A stretch of DNA of 64,000 nt from Pleodorina starrii (taxonomy: Eukaryota; Chlorophyta; Chlorophyceae; Chlamydomonadales; Volvocaceae), in the NCBI GenBank assembly GCA_030267565.1, contig BRXU01000007.1, positions 3,968,001 through 4,032,000 on the forward strand, given 5' to 3'. Below, piece after piece: positions 24,040-34,327 of this stretch. Every line of letters starts with the position of its first letter. The stretch's first letter is position 1. The notes under the pieces are model-generated. The model was not told the origin of the DNA. It searched no databases and saw only the letters and a list, made by a program, of their open reading frames with translations. The position numbers and the translations under genes were made by a program.

Positions 24040-25626
24040 TGTGGTACGGCAAGAGTACGACAAAGGATGGAAGCGCAAGGATTGCGAGCTGTACCGCTGG
24101 CGGGCGTTTGAGGGAAGGAGGACAGAGCGTAGGTCTGGATCAGTAACAACATTCACATATTTGAACAAGTCGGATGTAGAAGCAGAAGCAGTAGTGGCAG
24201 GTTGGTAGGGTGGCTGTTGGTTGGTTTGGTTAGTTGGCTGGTTCTATGGCTTCAAAATTGGGCTCAGAACTGAGCAGCTGGGAATCACGCGGTGGCTGCA
24301 GGATTACTACCTGGTGGTGGTGGTGGTTTCAGGACTGATGGCGTGGCGGGTTGCGCTGATGGCGTGGCGGTTTGCAGATATGAGATTGTCGGAACACATA
24401 AAAGCGGACTGGATCGCCTACAGCAAGGCGGCAGATAGAGCCCCAAAGCATAAGGGAGGAGGAGTAACGGCCACGCCTACCGCCGCTGATTCCGTACGGA
24501 ATTTGATGTCACGGTCAGCTTGGCATAATCGCATGGGACTGCAATATGGCTTGGCGTGCTGATAAGGCCGTTTTGTGCGAAATCCCCGAAGTGGTCGCAC
24601 ATTTGTTTTGTTTTGAGTTTTGTTCTTGCTTTTTGTAGATGTAAGGTTTACACATACAGGTGTGGTTGGTTTTTCGGTGCTGTGACAGTGCGACTTGCAT
24701 GCTAAATAGGGGATGGAGTACGTAGTGGGACTGTGTGCCACGGAAGCTGAGCTCAAATTGGGCTCAGAGTTGACAGTAAAAACTGCCGCCGTACTGAGCA
24801 GCAATCGTGCTCCCTCGTGCTCTATGGCCGGCCTGCGAAAAAATGCTGTTCGCGCCCCAGTACGGCGGGCGGCAGTAGCACTTCAACAACCCGTTGAAAT
24901 TATTGTAACTGTTGACCTCAAATGTGGATGGACCATCATCCATCCATCCCATGACAACGATCGTCATCGGTCACGTGGTCATATGAGGTATGTGCGCCTA
25001 TTCACGTACGGCAGCTGATGCGTCCCATCACGCGCCCCCTCTCTCTCGCCCGCCTGATCAACCAACGACCAATCAAGCAAGCGCCAAACGCAATTCCTGC
25101 CTGTTAAAGCCCGGACGGTCGCTTTGCGGGCGTAGGCTTGGCAAAACCGGTCACATGCCAAGTTTGAGCAATCTAACGGTGGTTTAGGGAAGACGCGAGC
25201 GCGGCAACATGAACTGGATCTGCCTTGGAGCTGATGGCCAGGAGACTGCTGCACTGCTTTGGCCAGACTAGACCGCCTTCGGAGTGGGCTTCCCTGTGGC
25301 CTCTTGCGTCCATTTCCGTCCCTTGCCTCCCTCACCGCCCTGGCACGCTTCCGCCTCCCTTGCCCCCCATGTCACCTGTGTCTTCCTTGCCGCCCATACC
25401 ACCCTTGCCTTACCTGCCTCCCGTGCCTGTCTGCCTCGCCTCCCTCATCCTTCCCTGCCCTCGTAAAAAGCTGCCACAGATGCACCCTAAGCACACACAG
25501 GTGCTGGGAGACCAGACCAGACACACACACCTGTACAGGTCGATGCTCGTTCTACCATAACGAGCATGGGATTAACGAGGATCGCTTGCCATCTGCCAGG
25601 ACCCCGAAAATCATTAGTTCTGCCAG
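24040..25626. other. HSP101 3' UTR and spacer
   Basis: A TGTAA polyadenylation-type signal at about 24640-24644 could end the HSP101 transcript, giving a 3' UTR near 600 bases. Beyond it I see only low-complexity open frames, such as a Pro/Leu-rich one around 25225-25560, and nothing supporting a gene. Confidence 0.5.
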
Positions 25627-25698
25627 GGGGAGTTGCGGGAATCGAACCCACGACCTCTCGCACCCGAAGCGAGAATCATACCACTAGACCAAACTCCC
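25627..25698 (-). tRNA. tRNA-Pro (CGG)
   Basis: A 72-base cloverleaf nearly identical to the tRNA-Pro at 16678 and to the one 0.4 kb downstream. The acceptor stem is GGGAGTT/AACTCCC and the anticodon loop is TTCGGGT, with anticodon CGG. The T arm GTGGG-TTCGATT-CCCGC contains one G-U pair. It has no intron or encoded CCA, and a T4 terminator lies about 17 bases past the 3' end. Confidence 0.97.
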
Positions 25699-26118
25699 TT
25701 GATGACAATTAGTAATACACCAACTTACGCAACAAGGCTCAAAGGAGCAGCAACCCTGTGCAGTTCCTGGCAGAACTCTTGGCCATACCGGTACCCGCGG
25801 CCAAAACTCACCTGAAGCCTACCTAATACAAGTCAGGGGCTGTTCCAGTGCGACTGAATTGCTGAGCTGTGCTGAGGTGCACATTCTTCACCCACAACCC
25901 CAGACCCCAAATGAGGCACAAATGGTCGAATCACCTTTTGCGGCGTACTCAGGCCTACTTGCAGGGGAGAAGTAAGAGTGCTAACAAGAGGTGCCACGGT
26001 GCATCGATGTGGTAGCTTCACATAAATGCAGTGGAGTTAAGTGCAATACAGCGTTTGCGGAGAGGTCCTCCGCCCAGCTGCCGCCCACCCGCTTTCCTAA
26101 TCGTATCAAAATGCAACA
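25699..26118. other. spacer between two tRNA-Pro genes
   Basis: No open frame with recognisable content, no repeat and no further RNA gene are visible in this stretch. Confidence 0.5.
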
Positions 26119-26190
26119 GGGGAGTTGCGGGAATTGAACCCACGACCTCTCGCACCCTAAGCGAGAATCATACCACTAGACCAAACTCCC
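26119..26190 (-). tRNA. tRNA-Pro (AGG)
   Basis: Same 72-base backbone as the other two tRNA-Pro genes, with anticodon loop TTAGGGT (anticodon AGG, expected to be edited to IGG and read CCU, CCC and CCA). The T loop has TTCAATT where the others have TTCGATT. A TTTT terminator lies about eight bases past the 3' end. With the UGG and CGG copies it completes the proline set. Confidence 0.97.
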
Positions 26191-26352
26191 GCATGCCAAA
26201 TGTGCTGAGCAAACAAAACATAAATTTTTCCAAAACGCTCGAAAACGCTCGCAAGTCGGCCCTGCGTCAGCGGACAATTTGTGCCATGGGAACGTCCCTT
26301 GCCGTGCAGCTGTGTGCGTGGGTGTTATAGTGGGACCGTTGGTGGGATGTGC

Positions 26353-26447
26353 GGATGGTGGATGGTAAGGCGGTGGTGCGTGTATAGAGATGGACGAACA
26401 GCCTGTTCGTCCATCTCTAGACACCACCGCCTTACCATCCACCATCC
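26353..26447. repeat. long near-perfect hairpin
   Basis: The arm from 26353 (GGATGGTGGATGGTAAGGCG) to about 26400 is complementary to about 26402-26447 with only a few mismatches, and the loop is nearly absent. RNA from either strand would fold into a hairpin of about 45 base pairs. It could be a tiny MITE or a small-RNA precursor; nothing in the sequence decides between them. Confidence 0.7.
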
Positions 26448-26545
26448 CCCCGCCGGGAACATAACGGCGCAGGTTGGAAGCCACCCAGCTGGCAGCCGCT
26501 CTCGTCTTTCGCCTTCGACCTCATCACCTTGGCTTAGTCGCGGGA

Positions 26546-26563
26546 GAGAGAGAGAGAGAGAGC

Positions 26564-26600
<37 letters not shown>
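26546..26600. repeat. (GA)n microsatellite
   Basis: An almost pure GA tract of about 55 bases, broken once by GCTGGA. Confidence 0.9.
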
Positions 26601-27204
26601 TGCTGGGGCTCGGCCTCTGCCTCATGGTTTCGGCTTCGGTTGCGGCTCGCGTTCAATCACATCAACGAACTGCAAGCCACTGTCCCTGCCAATCCAAGTA
26701 TCTATCGAAAACGTCTTACGATTCGTCCGGGACGTAGTGGCCGAGGGCATTACAGCCGACGCACGTCCGTCTAGCTAGCGTATCGAAGTTCGGATGTCGT
26801 TGGCGCGAAAGGCGGCGTAAATAGCGTAGTGAAGCTCGGAACTCTGTGCACTGGGAGGTCTGACGCCAAGCGGCAACGGGAACGAGCCTAGAACTTCAGC
26901 TGCCTTTAACTTGAACAGTTCCTCGGGCCCAGATAGTATGCTGAGCGGGCTTCCGTCAGGTTGAGGTACCTCCGCGCGCAAAACCCGAGTTGGTATTTTG
27001 CCACCCACCACTTACCATACTGGTCGGCCACGTTTGGCATGTAAAGCTTCTCCTTAAACTATGTCGAGACTCAAGCCTGCGTTCATGCGAAACTGGCGGT
27101 TGTGGGCAAGCAGCAAGAATCTAGAGTCAAATTTCTGGGATGTTCAAAGCTATTATTACACGGTCCCGTAGTACACTGCAAATTCAAAAGACAGTTACTA
27201 AATG
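26601..27204. other. spacer left of the composite transposon
   Basis: No gene, RNA or repeat structure that I can support. The open frames present are short and lack recognisable motifs. Confidence 0.5.
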
Positions 27205-27212
27205 TTTGAATT
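27205..27212. repeat. 8-bp target-site duplication, left
   Basis: TTTGAATT directly precedes the element end CCCGCCTGG. The same eight bases follow the other end (GGCGGG) at 37801-37808. Because the site overlaps GAATTC and C/G runs, the duplication could be read as slightly longer if the element ends are set inward. Confidence 0.8.
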
Positions 27213-28166
27213 CCCGCCTGGCCTTGTGGGCAATGGATCCGGTGCAATGACCGTTGTATACGAACGAGCGCAGCCCGCCTGGCCTTGTGGGCAATGGATC
27301 CGGTGCAATGACCGTTGTATACGAACGAGCGCAGCACGGTTCGAAACTGGAATTCGCCTTGTGGGCAATGGCCTTGTGGGCAAAGAAGTTGGCCGACAAA
27401 CCACCAATTTCAAAAGCAACACTTAAGACACCAGATGGCGCCGGATGGCGCGCTCCTAAGGGTAAGAACACTATTTATAAATGCACATGTGACAAGGTTA
27501 TGCATACTTAATACATTGGAATGAAATAAAGCTTGCAAGCATAATGGCGACAGTTGTCGATGGCATGATGACAGGGGAAGGGTCACTCGGGAATACTAGG
27601 GACCACAAAGGCCAGGCGCATGGCTTTCAAGGGAAGCATGTAAGCTGGATAGGGCACGAGGGCGGAAAGCCATCTCATATACAGGGAAGAGGGCTCTAAG
27701 GGGACATCGCATCTGCCGCCAAGCAGGTTGCATAAACTGCGAGCGGCGTAGATATCGGGGCATGCATATAGCAGCACGGAGGTTAATGCAGACGGGAGAT
27801 GACAAAAAGAGGATGCGAAGTGCATCTGGTGCAAGGCAAATGGGGTTCGGAGCAACAGAAAGGGGGAAATGCATTCCGCTGGTGACTTTTGGCCACACAT
27901 TTACCGTTTACACGTAATATCTTGATCCCTCCGGGTTCATGCGGCGCTGCCGCCCATGCCGGACAGCCAGCCAGCCAGCTCAGCCGTCGCTCCATGGGTT
28001 TGGTGTGGGGGGCAATGGCAGCTGGGTGCAGGCGGCAGCGGCGGCAGCAGCTGCCGGCGGCGGTGTTCATGCAGGTTTAGGTTGCGGCGGTGTTCATGCA
28101 GGTTTAGGTTGTAGGTAGCGGTGGTGGAGGTGCCTCGAGCCTCCGTTGGCGCTGACGTTCATGGTT

Positions 28167-29708
28167 AGCAAACACTACTTCGGTGATGTGAAAACGGTAG
28201 TGCGGTTGGTGATGCGGGAGGTGTGACTTGATGGCTGGCGCATACCATTTCGGTCTACTAGGACCTTGGAGTCTGCTTGAAAAGGTGGCGTCCCAAGGGT
28301 CGAAAAGGGTTTCGGCCCTTGAAGTGCTCACCGTCGACTGGGACTCACCGTGGGCTGAGGGCGGGGAGCTCCCGGAGAGGGTGCGGCGGGTCGTAACAGC
28401 CCTCGCCTACCTCCCTCCGGTGGCTGATATTGGGGAGGAACCCCTTGTTCCGGGAGCATGGTGCTGGGAGCGTGGTGCTGGAACGCCCCTTTTGGGGCAA
28501 CCCACTGCTGCGTGCTGCCCCAATGCTGCGACCCGGATGCCCGCCCGGTTTAGGAGGCCCGGCAGCCGGCCCTCTAGGGCTGTCGAGCGCTGCAGACGCT
28601 TGGCAATCTGGTTCGGGCGACGTTGGAGCTATTGAGCACGATGGCGGACGGAGTGGGAGAACGGGGGCGAGGTACCGCTTTCGGCTCGTGCTGAACGCAG
28701 CCGGGCACGTGCGGCTAGGTTTTGTGGCTGAATATGCCTCTATCCATCCGGGCCGGGGGAGAGCTGGGGCGACTGGCGGAACTGGGGAATATGCCGGGAT
28801 GCTCAGGCCGCCCTCCAAAGTGACATCCCCGATACCTGGCTTCGGGCAGCCCGACTAGTAGTACGTCTTACGGCGAGAGGCCGCTCGGGGGCGGTACTGG
28901 GCGAGTCATGGTGATATTGGTGCAGCGCTTGGGGTGGTGGTTGGCGGATGGGACCCGCCTGCCGCTACGCGAGTACTCGGTGCAACATGGCACCGCTCTG
29001 CAGATGGCGGCGGTAGACGCGAGCCGGGAGGCCGCGCACCGACGGTTTGTTTGTGAGGCCCTGGGGCTGACGGAGGCTGACCCGCTGGTGCAGGTTGCTT
29101 CCGGCCGCCTCAGGGGCTTGCTGCGACGGTTGTGGGGAACAGACGATGCGGTGGTTGAACGCACTTAGGGAATTCGCATATGCGGAATGCGACCCCTGCG
29201 TGCTGAGCGAGGGTGTGGGCAGTTCCCGGGCAACTTCATTTTTTGAGGGTGGCGTCCCAAGGGTCTAAAAGTCCGGCCTTAACACCTCACGCTAGCGATA
29301 CCGGCCAAATCGGACCTTGAAGTCTGCTTGCGAAACGTGGCCGCCAACATATATGCTACTAATGTATGCCAAATCCGTCGAGAAATGTCCGAACGGGCAA
29401 CTTCCATTTTTTGAGGGTGGCGTCCCAAGGGTCTAAAAGTCCGGCCTTAACACCTCACGCTAGCGATACCGGCCAAATCGGACCTTGAAGTCTGCTTGCG
29501 AAACTTGGCAAACAACATAAATGCTACTAATATATGCCAAATCCGTCGAGAAATGTCCGAACGGGCAACGTCCATTTTTCCGAGGTGGCGTCCCCAAGGG
29601 TTGGAAAGTCCGGCCTTAACACCTCACGCTAGCGGTACCGGCAATCAAGATGTATGCTGCACCAAACATACACACTACCGTTTTCACATCTCCGAAGTAG
29701 TGCTTGCT
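28167..29708. mobile_element. inner inverted-repeat unit of copy 1
   Basis: A 36-base sequence beginning AGCAAACACTACTTCGG at 28167 is repeated inverted at 29673-29708 with two mismatches. Between them lie open frames at 28232-28635, 28430-28858 and 28908-29168 (the last contains ALQMAAVDASREAAHRRFVC) and the 167-base tandem repeats. No function is recognisable. It may be an older element captured inside the larger one. No target duplication is visible. The same unit recurs in copy 2 at 32521-35838, enlarged by the nested insertion. Confidence 0.5.
29228..29645 (+). repeat. 167-bp tandem repeat, about 2.5 units
   Basis: Units start GGGCAACTTC at 29228 and 29395, and a diverged third starts at 29563. 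Each contains GGTGGCGTCCCAAGGGTCTA and a stretch around ACACCTCACGCTAGCG. Related sequence also appears near 28250-28310. The second tandem copy of the transposon carries the same array, split by the nested elements at 33800. Confidence 0.9.
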
Positions 29709-29999
29709 GCGCGTGCGTGCGTGCGTGTGTTTTCTCGCTCCGCAGTTCGTGGTCGTACGATATGCCGTACGATGCCCGCCGTACAAATGCTCGGCCCAGT
29801 GCTCTGCCCCCCACACAGCGGCCCAAGGGGCAGTCTGATGGCACGGAGCACGGGAAACCGAGGCCTGTACGGCCATCCCGCGTCGGCGAAACAGTGACAA
29901 CCGGCAGTGACGGCAGCTGCCGTATAAGGATGCAGCCGCAGCGACACCAGCCGCAGCCGTAGCGGCGAGGCGGCCGTAGGAAACTCAAGAAACCGCGGC

Positions 30000-30420
30000 A
30001 CTTCTTTTACGCTGACCAATGCTCACTTTACATCGTCGTTGACGGTCAGCTTCTTAAACAGCCAGCGCGGGTGCTCATTGACAGCGCTGCGAACGAACAC
30101 AGACACGTGCAACGTGCGCTTCTTGCGCGCCTCCGAGAAACTGCTCGGCAGGCGCGCGATCCTAGAGCCCGCGGCCTGCGACACGTCGGCTGACAGCAGC
30201 GTCCCGGTCAAAGGAAAGCTGCGCGCGTCGTCTGACCTGTCCGTGCTCCAGCTCATGCTCGGAGCCAGCCCGGACCGCGCCGTGGCCCTGCAGCCGCGCG
30301 AGCGAGCTCCTCGCTCCTTTGCGTGGCACGGGAGGGTCGACAATAAGGACGGTGGCGCCAGCCTTCGGCTAAGAGAGGCATCCTCTGATGGACATGAGTT
30401 GGCATGCCGCTCAAAGTAAG
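30000..30420 (+). pseudogene. possible retropepsin-like fragment inside the transposon
   Basis: One frame around 30035-30105 reads YIVVDGQLLKQPARVLIDSA, resembling the D-[ST]-G-A region of LTR-retrotransposon aspartic proteases with G replaced by A. The next stretch, in a shifted frame, reads FLRASEKLLGRRAILEPAA, then VPVKGKLRAS, which also fits that family's layout. If so, it is a frameshifted relic captured by the element. The likeness is by eye only. An identical copy lies at 36130-36550. Confidence 0.3.
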
Positions 30421-33400
30421 GCGGTATGCGCAGCTCAAGCGTATTGTTCACACGTGCGGGCAGCCTTTGGTCCAGAGGCGTCTGCCTCGCGAGATAGCGT
30501 TATAAAGCGTTCAGACACAATAGCATCGCAATACATCAATACTGCACCTACACTTCTGCAGCTCTGCCGACATTGATACCTCTCCTCACAGATACGCCGT
30601 ACACCTCGCCGCATTCTGCGCCGCGCCAGCCTCCAACCCATTATAGCATTCCTTTACACAAGGATTATAGCGTGGTAAAAACCGGTTCACCTCAAACGGT
30701 CCCAAAATGAATCGCCGCTGCTGTTGCAGCTGCGGTCGCCGCGGCTGTCGCCGCTGCTGTCGCGACCGCTGCCACCCGCGCCTGATTTTGCTCCGCGGCG
30801 ATACGCGCCGCGATCCCAGCATATCTGAGACTTGCCACCCACCGGCAGCCGCTGCCGCCGCTGCTGCCGCTGCTGCCGCTGCTGCCGCTGCTGCCGCTGC
30901 TGCCGCTGCTGCCGCTGCCGCCTGCACCCAGCTGCCATTGCCCCCCACACCAAACCCATGGAGCGACGGCTGAGCTGGCTGGCTGGCTGTCCGGCATGGG
31001 CGGCAGCGCCGCATGAACCCGGAGGGATCAAGATATTACGTGTAAACGGTAAATGTGTGGCCGAAGGTCACCAGCGGAATGCATTTCCCCCTTTCTGTTG
31101 CTCCGAACCCCATTTGCCTTGCACCAGATGCACTTCGCATCCTCTTTTTGTCATCTCCCGTCTGCATTAACCTCCGTGCTGCTATATGCATGCCCCGATA
31201 TCTACGCCGCTCGCAGTTTATGCAACCTGCTTGGCGGCAGATGCGATGTCCCCTTAGAGCCCTCTTCCCTGTATATGAGATGGCTTTCCGCCCTCGTGCC
31301 CTATCCAGCTTACATGCTTCCCTTGAAAGCCATGCGCCTGGCCTTTGTGGTCCCTAGTATTCCCGAGTGACCCTTCCCCTGTCATCATGCCATCGACAAC
31401 TGTCGCCATTATGCTTGCAAGCTTTATTTCATTCCAATGTATTAAGTATGCATAACCTTGTCACATGTGCATTTATAAATAGTGTTCTTACCCTTAGGAG
31501 CGCGCCATCCGGCGCCATCTGGTGTCTTAAGTGTTGCTTTTGAAATTGGTGGTTTGTCGGCCAACTTCTTTGCCCACAAGGCCATTGCCCACAAGGCGAA
31601 TTCCAGTTTCGAACCGTGCTGCGCTCGTTCGTATACAACGGTCATTGCACCGGATCCATTGCCCACAAGGCCAGGCGGGCGAGCGCAGCACGGTTCGAAA
31701 CTGGAATTCGCCTTGTGGGCAATGGCCTTGTGGGCAAAGAAGTTGGCCGACAAACCACCAATTTCAAAAGCAACACTTAAGACACCAGATGGCGCCGGAT
31801 GGCGCGCTCCTAAGGGTAAGAACACTATTTATAAATGCACATGTGACAAGGTTATGCATACTTAATACATTGGAATGAAATAAAGCTTGCAAGCATAATG
31901 GCGACAGTTGTCGATGGCATGATGACAGGGGAAGGGTCACTCGGGAATACTAGGGACCACAAAGGCCAGGCGCATGGCTTTCAAGGGAAGCATGTAAGCT
32001 GGATAGGGCACGAGGGCGGAAAGCCATCTCATATACAGGGAAGAGGGCTCTAAGGGGACATCGCATCTGCCGCCAAGCAGGTTGCATAAACTGCGAGCGG
32101 CGTAGATATCGGGGCATGCATATAGCAGCACGGAGGTTAATGCAGACGGGAGATGACAAAAAGAGGATGCGAAGTGCATCTGGTGCAAGGCAAATGGGGT
32201 TCGGAGCAACAGAAAGGGGGAAATGCATTCCGCTGGTGACTTTCGGCCACACATTTACCGTTTACACGTAATATCTTGATCCCTCCGGGTTCATGCGGCG
32301 CTGCCGCCCATGCCGGACAGCCAGCCAGCCAGCTCAGCCGTCGCTCCATGGGTTTGGTGTGGGGGGCAATGGCAGCTGGGTGCAGGCGGCAGCGGCGGCA
32401 GCAGCTGCCGGCGGCGGTGTTCATGCAGGTTTAGGTTGCGGCGGTGTTCATGCAGGTTTAGGTTGTAGGTAGCGGTGGTGGAGGTGCCTCGAGCCTCCGT
32501 TGGCGCTGACGTTCATGGTTAGCAAACACTACTTCGGTGATGTGAAAACGGTAGTGCGGTTGGTGATGCGGGAGGTGTGACTTGATGGCTGGCGCATACC
32601 ATTTCGGTCTACTAGGACCTTGGAGTCTGCTTGAAAAGGTGGCGTCCCAAGGGTCGAAAAGGGTTTCGGCCCTTGAAGTGCTCACCGTCGACTGGGACTC
32701 ACCGTGGGCTGAGGGCGGGGAGCTCCCGGAGAGGGTGCGGCGGGTCGTAACAGCCCTCGCCTACCTCCCTCCGGTGGCTGATATTGGGGAGGAACCCCTT
32801 GTTCCGGGAGCATGGTGCTGGGAGCGTGGTGCTGGAACGCCCCTTTTGGGGCAACCCACTGCTGCGTGCTGCCCCAATGCTGCGACCCGGATGCCCGCCC
32901 GGTTTAGGAGGCCCGGCAGCCGGCCCTCTAGGGCTGTCGAGCGCTGCAGACGCTTGGCAATCTGGTTCGGGCGACGTTGGAGCTATTGAGCACGATGGCG
33001 GACGGAGTGGGAGAACGGGGGCGAGGTACCGCTTTCGGCTCGTGCTGAACGCAGCCGGGCACGTGCGGCTAGGTTTTGTGGCTGAATATGCCTCTATCCA
33101 TCCGGGCCGGGGGAGAGCTGGGGCGACTGGCGGAACTGGGGAATATGCCGGGATGCTCAGGCCGCCCTCCAAAGTGACATCCCCGATACCTGGCTTCGGG
33201 CAGCCCGACTAGTAGTACGTCTTACGGCGAGAGGCCGCTCGGGGGCGGTACTGGGCGAGTCATGGTGATATTGGTGCAGCGCTTGGGGTGGTGGTTGGCG
33301 GATGGGACCCGCCTGCCGCTACGCGAGTACTCGGTGCAACATGGCACCGCTCTGCAGATGGCGGCGGTAGACGCGAGCCGGGAGGCCGCGCACCGACGGT

Positions 33401-33799
33401 TTGTTTGTGAGGCCCTGGGGCTGACGGAGGCTGACCCGCTGGTGCAGGTTGCTTCCGGCCGCCTCAGGGGCTTGCTGCGACGGTTGTGGGGAACAGACGA
33501 TGCGGTGGTTGAACGCACTTAGGGAATTCGCATATGCGGAATGCGACCCCTGCGTGCTGAGCGAGGGTGTGGGCAGTTCCCGGGCAACTTCATTTTTTGA
33601 GGGTGGCGTCCCAAGGGTCTAAAAGTCCGGCCTTAACACCTCACGCTAGCGATACCGGCCAAATCGGACCTTGAAGTCTGCTTGCGAAACGTGGCCGCCA
33701 ACATATATGCTACTAATGTATGCCAAATCCGTCGAGAAATGTCCGAACGGGCAACTTCCATTTTTTGAGGGTGGCGTCCCAAGGGTCTAAAAGTCCGGC

Positions 33800-34325
33800 T
33801 GTCACGACACACTGCGTAACTGGCAGAACGCGTGCTGCCCTGAGCAACTTGGTATGGTGCGCCGGGGACAGAGGTGCCCGACGCGATTGCAATGGCGCGG
33901 CGATGAAAGGAGATGTCGGAGTGGTCGATCAGATCAGCGTATCGTAGCAGCAGCGAGCGAGCGAGCGAGCGAGCGAGCGTTCAGTAACACAGCGTTTAGT
34001 GTTACAAGTCACAGCAGCGGGTGCGCCACCCGTGAGGCCGGTCCTTGCGACCTGACGAGGTAGAACCGGCTCGTCGTCAGGGAGCTAGTTGTGAATACAA
34101 GCGCGACAGCTAGATATAACCAACCGTCTGCAATGAATGCGGCAAGTATTTCAACAAGCTGCCGCGATGATCGCGAGCAGCTCCTAAATATCCCACAACG
34201 TAAGATAGCTCCAGAACCACACAACTAACCTCGCGAAATCCTAACGAACCGCCAAGTTCTTCTGCTTCTTAGTAACTACCAATGGCTTCGGACAAACGGT
34301 GTCAAAGACGCAGTGTGTCGTGACA
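33800..34325. mobile_element. nested TIR element I, internally deleted (526 bp)
   Basis: Starts TGTCACGACACACTGCGT and ends with its exact 18-base complement. It shares both ends with element II next to it (about 50 bases on the left, and everything from GGTATGGTGCGCC on the right) but lacks about 710 bases of the middle. It carries no open frame of note and contains a (GAGC)n tract longer than the one in element II. The left flank CGGC (33796-33799) is repeated after element II. Confidence 0.85.
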
Positions 34326-34327
34326 GC

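Larger units (their letters stand above)
27213..31679. mobile_element. long-TIR foldback transposon, tandem copy 1
   Basis: The ends read CCCGCCTGGCCTTGTGGGCA and its complement. Inverted arms of about 770 bases (27274-28040 and 30912-31679) are almost identical. The left end carries an extra 61-base unit in tandem (27213-27273, 27274-27334), and CTTGTGGGCAA recurs near the terminus, like the subterminal transposase-binding repeats of hAT elements. The interior holds an inner pair of 36-base inverted repeats (28167-28202, 29673-29708), a 167-base tandem repeat (29228-29645), a GCN triplet tract (about 30848-30930) and a few open frames of up to about 140 codons without recognisable transposase motifs. 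An 8-bp target duplication and terminal repeats suggest a hAT-like or MULE-like element, probably non-autonomous. The superfamily is inferred only. Confidence 0.85.

Noticed and set aside
25225..25560. A Pro/Leu-rich open frame
   Set aside because: It is a translation of a CCT-rich simple-sequence stretch. No conserved residues or exon structure were found.
27583..28070. Recurrent open frames of about 100 codons in four places (27.6, 31.05, 31.95 and 37.2 kb)
   Set aside because: They are the same transposon arm read four times. Frames on both strands are equally open and no protein family is recognisable, so I treat them as non-coding.
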